A DNA stretch of 24,242 bases, from positions 1 to 24,242 of the forward strand of contig DVNC01000041.1 of assembly GCA_018714685.1 (NCBI GenBank), read 5' to 3'. Positions within the stretch are counted from its first letter, which is position 1. Each line of letters starts with the position of its first letter. Shown here piece after piece: positions 14,449 to 21,800 of this stretch. The DNA is from Scatocola faecipullorum (GTDB lineage Bacteria > Pseudomonadota > Alphaproteobacteria > RF32 > CAG-239). Both the position numbers and the translations under genes were made by a program. The notes under the pieces were generated by a model. That model saw nothing but the letters and a program-made list of their open reading frames with translations, made no database searches and had not been told where the DNA came from.

Positions 14449-15930
14449 TCAGCGTTCATTCATGGCCAAACGGAGACGAGCGCTGCTGCCTCGTTCCTGA
14501 ACGTTTGTCGCAACATAGCGGTCATTGTATTTATTCGCCCGGTTGCGCAGCCCTTGGGCAAAACGCGATTCTTTCACCTCGCCTCTTTTTACCTTTAAGG
14601 TCGTTTGCTTATACATGTGAAAACGCCGTTCAGTCATAATCTGATTATAAAATGCCGCTTCCGCCGCCGGCTGCTCTGCCAGCGCATTAACCACCGCCAC
14701 CCGCTCTGTTGTTGAACGCGGCAGCGCGATTTTTGCTCCGGTTTTGCGTGCGGCCTTCAAAGCCTGATCAATAAATTCTTTTGCCGTCTGCGGCGTATGA
14801 TTGACATAAATGTCAAAAACCAGCTGCCCGATACTCTCGTTTCGATAATCGCCGATTTTATACTGGTCAAAATACAAACGGTGATAAATCTGCATTGCCT
14901 GGCTTCGTTTAAGCTCTTTCACCTTCTGCGGAAACTTAAGCCGGGCGGCTTCTTTCGGAAAACGCTTCCGGTAAGAATCCAACGTCGGCTGAATAATCCC
15001 CATATTGGTCGGCTGGTCGATTGTCTCATCGGCATAGCCGCCTTCGCTTTCAAAAATATCTTTCATATAACGCTTGAACAATTTGTCTTTCTGCGCCTCG
15101 GAACGTTTGAAACCCGGGGCTTCGGCCGCAGATACCCTGCCGGAACTTTTTGATTCTGATTGTCCGCCCTGTACCGCTTGCGCCTGCTGCTCCCAAACTT
15201 CTGCAAAATCAGCGGCATCACCTTCCGGCACCGCTTGCCGATTGGTTCCCAAAGCTGCTTTTTCTTTATCGGCAGGCTTGTCCCTAACCGAATGATACAA
15301 TCCGTAACTGCTCAGCCCGATCCCGAGCGTTAACAGGGAACCCATTGCTATTTTCCGCCCGCAGCGTTCCAATGAAGCCAAATCAAACGGCGACCGGACA
15401 TTTTGCGACAGCGACCGAAAACCGCCCGCCAACATTTCTCCCGCTTTGAACAGCGCGGCCTTGCCCTGCGCTTTGAACTTCCCGACCAAATAACGGTTAT
15501 AGGCGGCCTGCATCCTTTTAACATGTTCACCTGCCACTTCAACCGTATATTTCCGCTCCGGATAAATCCGGTCGAGTTTGCGCGTCAAGGAAACCGCACG
15601 GTTATATTTTGCCTGTGCCCGACGCAAAACCAGCTCGACGATTTGTGTATCCCGGCGCTCGACATTGCGCAATTTAAACGGCACCACATAAACCGCGCCG
15701 TTCATCTCAATCTGCCGCGGCGCAATTCCCGCTTCTTTGTATTTACGTCGTTCGTCCTTCTGCTGATCAAAATAATCTGCCAGAAAATTTTTCTGAATTT
15801 CCTCCGCTGAACCGGACAAAGTATATTCCACCGGAATAATAACGGCTTCGTTGTTGATTTTCATCTGCAGGGGACGTCTGTTCTGGTCGGCATATTCCTG
15901 CAACAATTTCTGGCGGTTGGCTGAATTCAT
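14449..15930 (-). CDS. Membrane-anchored GH108-type lysozyme-like protein with an unknown N-terminal region
   Basis: 493 residues. The C-terminal half carries a GH108 (N-acetylmuramidase-like) core: YMKDIFESEGGYADET with the expected catalytic Glu at about residue 296 (ESEGGY), then QPTNMGIIQPTLDSY, and a helical region GQLVFDIYVNHTPQ resembling the peptidoglycan-binding part. The usual DPGG of the family is replaced by IDQ. One membrane segment lies near 193-212 (SLLTLGIGLSSYGLYHSV), followed by a Gln/Ser-rich linker. There is no signal peptide, so the basic N-terminal 190 residues are probably cytoplasmic and the lysozyme part periplasmic. The N-terminal part contains two related segments (MKINNEAVIIPVEY and IEMNGAVYVVPFKL). 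Family members such as Salmonella TtsA act on peptidoglycan in toxin release. Here the role could be wall remodelling; no secretion genes are adjacent. Confidence 0.75.
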   Translation of the reverse strand: MNSANRQKLLQEYADQNRRPLQMKINNEAVIIPVEYTLSGSAEEIQKNFLADYFDQQKDERRKYKEAGIAPRQIEMNGAVYVVPFKLRNVERRDTQIVELVLRRAQAKYNRAVSLTRKLDRIYPERKYTVEVAGEHVKRMQAAYNRYLVGKFKAQGKAALFKAGEMLAGGFRSLSQNVRSPFDLASLERCGRKIAMGSLLTLGIGLSSYGLYHSVRDKPADKEKAALGTNRQAVPEGDAADFAEVWEQQAQAVQGGQSESKSSGRVSAAEAPGFKRSEAQKDKLFKRYMKDIFESEGGYADETIDQPTNMGIIQPTLDSYRKRFPKEAARLKFPQKVKELKRSQAMQIYHRLYFDQYKIGDYRNESIGQLVFDIYVNHTPQTAKEFIDQALKAARKTGAKIALPRSTTERVAVVNALAEQPAAEAAFYNQIMTERRFHMYKQTTLKVKRGEVKESRFAQGLRNRANKYNDRYVATNVQERGSSARLRLAMNER

Positions 15931-16118
15931 CGCCTTATCCTTTCTGATTAGTCATATATTTTACCATAGACCAAAACAACAATGAACGCAACAATTTTAA
16001 TTTGTCCATTTTGCGTCAACCGATCCTTGCTGTCTTTAAGGTTTATAACCCCTTCAATCACCGGCGGATAAAGTTAAATTAACCGGGGTAAAATTAAACA
16101 GACACAAGGAGAATGACG

Positions 16119-16583
16119 ATGAATAAATCAAATCAGTTGGAACCGATGCTGAACGCTTTTTTGTCAGACCTCGCCGTCCTGAACATCAAAGTGCACAACC
16201 TGCACTGGAACGTTGAAGGCAGAGAGTTTGCCCTCATTCACGAAATGACGGAAAAAATTTACAAAATGCTGCAGGATCAATTTGACGAAACGGCCGAAGT
16301 AATGAAAATGCAGTGCGAAATGCCGCTGGGAACCATGGCAGAATATTTGAAAAATACCCGAATTAAAGAAATTTCCTCCTGCAATTACAGCGTTGCCGAA
16401 GTCCTGGATTTTCTGGACGAAGACTGCCGGCTTCTGATTTCCCGTGCAGAAGAAGTGCGGGAAACAGCCGACAAACAGGATAATTATCAAATTGCCAACC
16501 TGCTGGAAGACTATCTGGCTCTTTACGCCAAATACCATTGGATGCTGACAGCTTCGCGCCGAGCCGCCGCTATGACCGAATAA
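16119..16583 (+). CDS. dps: Dps-family ferritin-like DNA-protection/iron-storage protein
   Basis: 154 residues, the usual length. It assembles as a 12-subunit cage that oxidises Fe2+ with H2O2, stores iron and often binds DNA. The inter-subunit ferroxidase residues are all present: H29 (HNLHWNVEG), H41 (ALIHEMTEK), D56 and E60 (DQFDETAE). They are offset by two from Listeria Dps. The start at 16119 is preferred because AAGGAG (16106-16111) is 7 bases upstream; the alternative ATG at 16113 would be only one base away from it. There is no lysine-rich N-terminal tail, so DNA binding is not assured. A bidirectional terminator at 16591-16622 separates it from the convergent SDR gene. Confidence 0.93.
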   Translation: MNKSNQLEPMLNAFLSDLAVLNIKVHNLHWNVEGREFALIHEMTEKIYKMLQDQFDETAEVMKMQCEMPLGTMAEYLKNTRIKEISSCNYSVAEVLDFLDEDCRLLISRAEEVRETADKQDNYQIANLLEDYLALYAKYHWMLTASRRAAAMTE

Positions 16584-16590
16584 CCGCAAA

Positions 16591-16622
16591 AAAGGGATCC
16601 GCTGCCTTTCGGATCCCTTTTT
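16591..16622. terminator. Bidirectional terminator between dps and the SDR gene
   Basis: 11-bp perfect stem AAAGGGATCCG/CGGATCCCTTT (16591-16601 with 16610-16620), 8-base loop, with T runs on both strands. It contains two GGATCC sites as part of the stem. Confidence 0.85.
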
Positions 16623-16637
16623 CTTAACCTGCCGGCT

Positions 16638-17531
16638 CTACATCAGATGCAAACCGCCGGTTACACCGTAAACCTCCGCCGTAACATAGCTCGATTCGCC
16701 AGAAGCCAGAAAAACATATACCGGAGCCAGTTCAACCGGCTGCCCCGCTCTTTTCAGCGGCACTTTTTTGCCAAACTCCGGAATATTTTCCTGCGGCTGC
16801 CCGCCGCATATCTGCAACGGTGTCCAAATCGGACCGGGAGCCACGCAGTTTACGCGAATGCCTTTTGAGGCAACCTGTTTCGCCAGAGCCCGCGTAAACC
16901 CGATAATGGCACATTTCGTAGAAGCATAATCAATCAAAATTTCTCCCGGATAATATGCCTGAACCGATGACGTCGTAACAATCGTTCCCCCTTCCGGCAA
17001 AAAAGGAAGAGCGGCCTGCGTCAGCCAGAACAGAGAAAAGACATTGGTGGCAAAAGTTTTCACCATCTGCTCACTGCTCAGCGTCATAATATCCCGGTTA
17101 TACTGCTGGCGTCCGGCTACCATTGTCAGATTATCCAGGCCGCCCAAAGCATCGGCAGCCGCTTTCACAATCCGGCGGCAGGAAGTTTCATCACTGATGT
17201 CCCCCGGAATAAGAAAAATTTTATGTCCCTCGCTTTCCAAAAGATTCTGCAATTCTTCCGCATCGCTTTGTTCAAAAGCCAGATAATTGACGGCCACTTC
17301 TGCTCCCTCCCGCGCATAAGCGATTGCGGCCGCGCGGCCGATACCGGAATCTCCCCCGGTTACCAGCATTTTTCTTCCCGCCAGCCGATCGTGCCCGATA
17401 TAGCTTTTCTCTCCGCAGTCCGGCCGCGGCTCCATTAAATTTTGCAAGCCTGGTGCTTCCTGCGGCTGCTTGGCAAAATCTCCGTGAAAATAAGCCGTCG
17501 TCGGATTAATCAGTTTTGTTTTTTCATTCAT
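16638..17531 (-). CDS. Short-chain dehydrogenase/reductase, YghA/GolD-like
   Basis: 297 residues with the roughly 45-residue N-terminal extension typical of YghA-like SDRs. The NAD(P) binding motif is TGGDSGIG (58-65), and the catalytic residues are N163, S188/S189 (TTSSVQAYYP), Y202 and K206 (YASTK). VNCVAPGPIWTPL and the C-terminal SSYVTAEVYGVTGG are family signatures. Relatives oxidise or reduce sugars, alcohols or aldehydes; the substrate is not predictable. GGGAGG is 5 bases upstream of the ATG at 17531. It appears to be a single gene, lying between the terminator at 17627-17663 and that at 16591-16622. Confidence 0.92.
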   Translation of the reverse strand: MNEKTKLINPTTAYFHGDFAKQPQEAPGLQNLMEPRPDCGEKSYIGHDRLAGRKMLVTGGDSGIGRAAAIAYAREGAEVAVNYLAFEQSDAEELQNLLESEGHKIFLIPGDISDETSCRRIVKAAADALGGLDNLTMVAGRQQYNRDIMTLSSEQMVKTFATNVFSLFWLTQAALPFLPEGGTIVTTSSVQAYYPGEILIDYASTKCAIIGFTRALAKQVASKGIRVNCVAPGPIWTPLQICGGQPQENIPEFGKKVPLKRAGQPVELAPVYVFLASGESSYVTAEVYGVTGGLHLM

Positions 17532-17626
17532 TTTTTCCTCCCTGACAATATAAGTTACGCCCGGCTATTTAATCATCTTTGAACGGCTTGCACCGGTTAT
17601 AAATCTAATGATTATCCTTTTCGTAC

Positions 17627-17663
17627 AAAAAACGGAGCCGCCCAAAAGGCGGCCCGTTTTTTT
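17627..17663. terminator. Strong bidirectional terminator ending the antiporter-to-esterase operon
   Basis: Stem AAAACGG-GCCGCC / GGCGGC-CCGTTTT (17627-17642 with 17648-17660, one bulged A) has a 5-base loop and at least six T on each strand. It sits three bases after the esterase stop codon on the minus strand. Confidence 0.85.
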
Positions 17664-17665
17664 AA

Positions 17666-18652
17666 TCACGCTTCGGAAGTTTCGTCTTCAACCAGACTGT
17701 CAAACACATCCTGCAACGACACAACGGCCAAAGCCAGTGCCGCTTTTGTCGGCACGCTGTCGGCCAAAGCGTTCAGCATCAAAAAATCATGTATGGTTCC
17801 GTTAATCCGAACAGATCCCACCGTTACGCCGGCTTCATCCAGTTTGCGGGCATATGCCTCTCCTTCATCGCGCAAAACGTCATTCTCGTCAGTAATGATT
17901 AATGCTGCCGGCAAGCCTTCCAGTTCTTCGCTGGCAGCGCGCAGCGGACTGGCATAAATCTCCCCGCGGCTGTTTTCATCCGGAGCATACTGTTTCCAAA
18001 ACCACTCCATCGCCTTCTTTGTTAACCAGGGCCCTTCGGCAAACGCGTTATATGATTTTGTTTCAAATGCGGCGTCGGTCACCGGATACAGCAACAGCTG
18101 AAAATCAATCTCCGGCTTATTATCATTGGCTTTGGCCATCAATGCCATCACGGCAGCCATATTGCCGCCGACACTGTCACCCGCCACCGCCAGACGCCCG
18201 GTATCCAAATTATACTTGGCACCGTATTCCGCCACATATTGCAAAACGGCAAACAAATCGTTGGTCGTTTGCGGATATTGAGCCTCCGGCGAAGGCGTAT
18301 AAACCGGAAACACCACCGCTGCCGGAATTTCATCGGCCAGCTGACGAATCAGACGGTCATGTGTCGTTTCGTCTCCCATCACCCAGCCGCCGCCGTGAAT
18401 ATAAAACACCACCGGCAGGGTATCGTCAACATCCGCAGGTCTGACAATCAGCACCCGCATTTCCCTGCCGTTGTCCAACGGCACTTTTATCTCTTCGATT
18501 TTAGCCTCCGGTTTGACGCCCCCGTCTTTCTGAACCTCCCGAAGCACTTGGCGCGCTTCCTGCGGTGTCAGTTCATATAAAGGTTTTCCGCCGGCTTTTT
18601 CCAATTCCGATACAAACTTTTGAACCGGTTTAACCAAATCTGCCTCATGCAT
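17666..18652 (-). CDS. Alpha/beta-hydrolase, hormone-sensitive-lipase-type esterase
   Basis: 328 residues, no signal peptide, so a cytoplasmic carboxylesterase is expected. The oxyanion-hole motif HGGG is at 86-89 and the nucleophile is S160 in GDSVGG. The acid is D258 (ENDVLRDEGE) and the base H288 (GTIHDFLM). The arrangement is that of the HSL (family IV) esterases, which cleave short-chain esters; the natural substrate is unknown. The start ATG at 18652 has AGGAGG six bases upstream. An in-frame TTG at 18667 reads through that binding site and is rejected. It is the last gene of the minus-strand series; 74 bases separate it from the tautomerase stop, and the operon terminator follows immediately. 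Confidence 0.92.
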   Translation of the reverse strand: MHEADLVKPVQKFVSELEKAGGKPLYELTPQEARQVLREVQKDGGVKPEAKIEEIKVPLDNGREMRVLIVRPADVDDTLPVVFYIHGGGWVMGDETTHDRLIRQLADEIPAAVVFPVYTPSPEAQYPQTTNDLFAVLQYVAEYGAKYNLDTGRLAVAGDSVGGNMAAVMALMAKANDNKPEIDFQLLLYPVTDAAFETKSYNAFAEGPWLTKKAMEWFWKQYAPDENSRGEIYASPLRAASEELEGLPAALIITDENDVLRDEGEAYARKLDEAGVTVGSVRINGTIHDFLMLNALADSVPTKAALALAVVSLQDVFDSLVEDETSEA

Positions 18653-18726
18653 TTTATCCTCCTGCAACTGTTTTTGTTACAAGGATATATGCCGGACAGC
18701 CGCGGTTTCAAGAGCCGGACGGCTTG

Positions 18727-19068
18727 CTATCCCATCAGCTTACCGTCATGGCTGACATTCGCCGCCGGCATGTCCGCAAAATGAATACCGACAAAAAGGC
18801 CTTCCGCCCCGAAACGGCGAACGGCAAAATCTTTCAACTGCCGAGCCAGTTCCGCCTTTTTATCGCCGAAACCGATTGACTTGAATTCAACCAGCGCCCC
18901 GATGTTTTCCGTCGTATCCCCAAACAGAATTGCCGCCCCGCTGTTAATTTTAACCGTTACATAATTTTTCGGCTTGTTCAGCACCCGAACCGCAATCTCA
19001 CTGAGTTCGTCCAGCATCTCGGCAGTTACTTCCGTTCTTGCATTCGTATCTATTGTAATAAACGGCAT
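18727..19068 (-). CDS. MIF-like tautomerase (macrophage migration inhibitory factor family)
   Basis: 113 residues, the size of animal MIF and D-dopachrome tautomerase and not that of the 60-residue 4-oxalocrotonate type. After Met removal, Pro1 would be the catalytic base (MPFITIDTNA). MIF-like features are NKPKNYVTVKI (Lys at the K32 position), ILFG, the SIGFGDKK region and the C-terminal FADMPAANVS, matching MIF's DMNAANVG. The MIF CxxC (oxidoreductase motif) is absent. Expected activity is phenylpyruvate or related keto-enol tautomerisation; the in vivo substrate is unknown. AAGGAG is 8 bases upstream of the ATG. It lies 44 bases after the alkyltransferase-like gene in the same operon. Bacterial MIF homologues are known but scattered. 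Confidence 0.88.
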   Translation of the reverse strand: MPFITIDTNARTEVTAEMLDELSEIAVRVLNKPKNYVTVKINSGAAILFGDTTENIGALVEFKSIGFGDKKAELARQLKDFAVRRFGAEGLFVGIHFADMPAANVSHDGKLMG

Positions 19069-19112
19069 CTTATGTCTCCTTAAGTATTTTTATGTTAAAA
19101 ACCGATATTCTC

Positions 19113-19430
19113 TCACCACCACAGGCTTTCTTCCGCCTCTTCCTGCGTCCATCGGTAGAGAGCCATGTCAACCTTTTCCTCCGCGGTAAAAACGACCCCT
19201 TCGGCCTGAAGCAAAGCATACTGCCTGTCGCCGAAAGCCAATCCGCCGTCTTTATAAACCACCCGCTGCCAGGGCACATGATCTTCATCATCTGTCTGAT
19301 GCAGCGCATATCCGACGGCCCGGGAAGCATGGGCATTCCCCGCCAGCCGGGCAACCTGCCCGTATGACATCACCCGCCCCGGCGGAATCCGGCAGACAAT
19401 TTCATAAACCCGCCGGTTAAAATTAGTCAT
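19113..19430 (-). CDS. Alkyltransferase-like protein (ATL), MGMT DNA-binding domain without the active Cys
   Basis: 105 residues, equal to the C-terminal DNA-binding domain of O6-alkylguanine-DNA alkyltransferase. The helix-turn-helix (SYGQVARLAG) and the Arg finger (ASRAVGYAL, R37) are present. The PCHRV active site reads PWQRV, with Trp54 in place of the alkyl-accepting Cys, so it cannot be a methyltransferase. ATL proteins such as E. coli YbaZ and S. pombe Atl1 bind alkylated guanine and hand the lesion to nucleotide excision repair. The ATG at 19430 overlaps the stop of the lipoprotein gene by 8 bases, which indicates translational coupling. No independent promoter is seen. Confidence 0.92.
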   Translation of the reverse strand: MTNFNRRVYEIVCRIPPGRVMSYGQVARLAGNAHASRAVGYALHQTDDEDHVPWQRVVYKDGGLAFGDRQYALLQAEGVVFTAEEKVDMALYRWTQEEAEESLWW

Positions 19431-19776
19431 CGCTGCCCCGGGAAAATTGCAAAACAGCCTTTCCGTCCTGCAAAACCAGTTCCCGGTCAGTCAGTTTTTT
19501 AATCCGATACGCCTCGCTGAAATCTATTGTCTGACCGTTGCCGATGCTCTTGCCTTGCAAAACCAGCTCACTGCCGCGGCGGCTCCAGCTCTCGTAAACC
19601 AGCGTGCTCATATTGATTGAAGAAGCCTTGCCGCCATCTTCCAGCCAAACGCCCTGCACGGCTCCCGCCATTCCCGGCACCGGCTGCAGCCATTTTCCCT
19701 CAACTGCCGGCTCATGACAACCTGCCAGCAGCATCAGCGGCAAAAACAACAACAGCAAATTCTGTAATTTTATCAT
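19423..19776 (-). CDS. Lipoprotein, possibly lipocalin-like
   Basis: 117 residues. The signal peptide ends in the lipobox LLAGC, so the Cys is probably lipidated. The mature part starts HEPAVEGKWLQPVPG and continues as alternating beta-strands (AVQGVWLEDGG, LVYESWSRRG, ELVLQGKSIG, YRIKKLTDREL, ELVLQDGK). This resembles small lipocalin-like domains but is only a fold guess. The ATG at 19776 is 7 bases after AAGGAG; an adjacent ATG at 19779 is 4 bases away and less likely. Only 14 bases separate it from the antiporter stop, and its own stop overlaps the ATL start. It is therefore in the middle of an operon. Confidence 0.82.
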   Translation of the reverse strand: MIKLQNLLLLFLPLMLLAGCHEPAVEGKWLQPVPGMAGAVQGVWLEDGGKASSINMSTLVYESWSRRGSELVLQGKSIGNGQTIDFSEAYRIKKLTDRELVLQDGKAVLQFSRGSDD

Positions 19777-19790
19777 CATTCTTCTCCTTG

Positions 19791-21722
19791 TTAAACCTGT
19801 TTGTCATCGGCCTTTTCTAACGGCTCGGCTTTTTCGCCGTGATGCCCGCGCAGATTGGCCAGAAATTGAGCCTCTATCTTCATATATTGGGTCAGCAGCC
19901 ATTTCGACTGCGCGAGAACAATGACGGAAATCAGCAACAACAGCAGCGAAACTTTGGCATCCTCGGTCAAAAACTTGTGAACCACCATCACAATGAAAAA
20001 CGCCACCACCAAAAGCCGGAAACTGGTCATCAAAACCAGCGGCAACCGATTCGTCTTTTTTGATATCCAGAGTTTGTAATAAATCTTGGCCAAAATGCTG
20101 TTTGAAATAAAAAAGTTTTTAACGTTTTCGGCATTTTCTCCCCAATTGCCACAAAAATCAAATTTTTCGCCTACTTTTTTTACCCAGCTGTTTTCGGTTA
20201 CGCTTTCTGCCCGCGGTTTTCTGATTTTACACAAAACCTTCACTGCCGTATCCCGCAGAAAAGCCGGCAAAATCGCTTCCCAGCCGATTAGCGCCTTCAA
20301 AAACGGCGCCATGGCAATCAGCGTAACCGCCGTCATCACGACCCGGCCGCCTATTCCCGGTAAAACTCCGGCCACCAACGGCTGCAGATAATGTCCCGAC
20401 AGCAGAATAATCGTATATAAAATCATTGAGAACAAAATCATACGCAGCAAATAATTTTTAAACAGCTCGGTCCATAACCGCTCTTCCGAAGGGCTGACTT
20501 TAACTTCTTTCTCCGTCCGGCTGATATAAGTCTGCCATGATTTCGGCGCCGCCCGCAAAACAAACTGATAAAAAGGGCCGGCCGCTTTAATCATCATCGG
20601 CGTCAAAAATGTGGTAATTACCGAAACGGCCACAATAATCGGATAAACCCGGGCATCCAGAACTTTCAGACTCAAACCGAGACTGGCAATAATAAAAGCA
20701 AATTCACCCACCTGCGCCAAAGAAAAACCGCACAAAATCGCCGTTTTCACAGGCTGTCCGGAGATAATGAATCCCAAACAGGAAAAAGCCACCTTGCCGG
20801 CAATAACAATCAGCGTAATCAAAAAAATCGGCCAGGCAAACTCGACAAACATCGACGGATCAACCATCATTCCGACCGAAACAAAAAATACCGCGCCGAA
20901 AAAATCCTTAATCGGCTGAATATTGCGCTCGATTCGGTGAATCAGGCTGCTCTCCGCTAAAATAGACCCCATGATAAAAGCGCCCAGCGCTGCGGAAAAA
21001 CCGGAATATGTTGCCATATAAACCATGCCGAAACACAAACTGATGGTAATCAGCAGCAACATTTCATCCGTCAGAAAGCCTTCGATTCGTTTCAAAAAAG
21101 TCGGCACCAGATAAATGCCGCTGACAAAACACAACACCAAAAAAGAAATCAGTTTCAGCGTACTTATCAGCAGTTCCCCACCGTCAATACTGTTGCCGAG
21201 AGCAATTGTCGGCAGCAGCACCAGCATCAGGATTCCCATAATATCTTCCACCACCAACACCCCGAAAACCAAATCCGTAAACCGCTGTTTTTTTACGTTA
21301 AGGTCATCAAAAGCCTTAATGATAATCGTCGTTGACGACATTGAAATCATGCTGCCGAGAAAAAAACTGTCCATCGTTGACCAGCCGAGCAAAATACCGG
21401 TGCTGTATCCTAAATAAAGCATAAACAGAATATTGGCATTGGCCGTAATCATTGCCGCTTTGCCTACGTTCATCATCTTTTTAAAACTGAATTCCAGCCC
21501 CAGCCCGAACAATAAAAAAATCACGCCGATATCTGCCCACAATGTCAGGTTCTCCCTGTCGCTGACAGTCGGCAGCAAATTAAAAAACGGACCCGCCAGA
21601 ATTCCCGCCACGACATACCCCAGCACAATCGGCTGTTTCAGCTTTTTACAGATAAGCGTAGTTATTCCGGCATAAATGGTAATTAATGTCAGATCGACAA
21701 TCAGGGCATGAATATGATGCAT
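19791..21722 (-). CDS. CPA2-family monovalent cation:proton antiporter (KefB/Na+-H+ exchanger type)
   Basis: 643 residues. The N-terminal two-thirds is a Na+/H+ exchanger domain with about 12 membrane segments, including VLGYVVAGILAGP, LLFGLGLEFS, VVEDIMGILMLV and GFSLAQVGEFAFI, which are the CPA2 signatures. Instead of the cytoplasmic RCK/TrkA-N domain found in KefB and KefC, the C-terminus continues with further membrane segments (TSFRLLVVAFFIVMVV, LLLLLISVIVLAQS) and a short charged tail. So it lacks the nucleotide- or glutathione-sensing domain and is not a full Kef channel. It probably exchanges K+ or Na+ for H+. The ATG at 21722 has a GGAAAAAG element upstream. It is the first gene of a probable operon with the lipoprotein, ATL, tautomerase and esterase. 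Confidence 0.9.
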   Translation of the reverse strand: MHHIHALIVDLTLITIYAGITTLICKKLKQPIVLGYVVAGILAGPFFNLLPTVSDRENLTLWADIGVIFLLFGLGLEFSFKKMMNVGKAAMITANANILFMLYLGYSTGILLGWSTMDSFFLGSMISMSSTTIIIKAFDDLNVKKQRFTDLVFGVLVVEDIMGILMLVLLPTIALGNSIDGGELLISTLKLISFLVLCFVSGIYLVPTFLKRIEGFLTDEMLLLITISLCFGMVYMATYSGFSAALGAFIMGSILAESSLIHRIERNIQPIKDFFGAVFFVSVGMMVDPSMFVEFAWPIFLITLIVIAGKVAFSCLGFIISGQPVKTAILCGFSLAQVGEFAFIIASLGLSLKVLDARVYPIIVAVSVITTFLTPMMIKAAGPFYQFVLRAAPKSWQTYISRTEKEVKVSPSEERLWTELFKNYLLRMILFSMILYTIILLSGHYLQPLVAGVLPGIGGRVVMTAVTLIAMAPFLKALIGWEAILPAFLRDTAVKVLCKIRKPRAESVTENSWVKKVGEKFDFCGNWGENAENVKNFFISNSILAKIYYKLWISKKTNRLPLVLMTSFRLLVVAFFIVMVVHKFLTEDAKVSLLLLLISVIVLAQSKWLLTQYMKIEAQFLANLRGHHGEKAEPLEKADDKQV

Positions 21723-21800
21723 TCTTTTTCCGTTGCGTAATAAATTGAATTTCTGCGTTAAAAATAGTTTGTTACGGTTTAAATTTCATTAAAATTGAGA

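Noticed and set aside
17902..18444. 180-residue open frame on the plus strand
   Set aside because: Antisense to the esterase with its complete catalytic triad; Pro/Arg-rich composition typical of a shadow.
19113..19430. Active O6-methylguanine-DNA methyltransferase (ogt)
   Set aside because: The acceptor Cys is Trp (PWQRV), and the N-terminal domain is missing.
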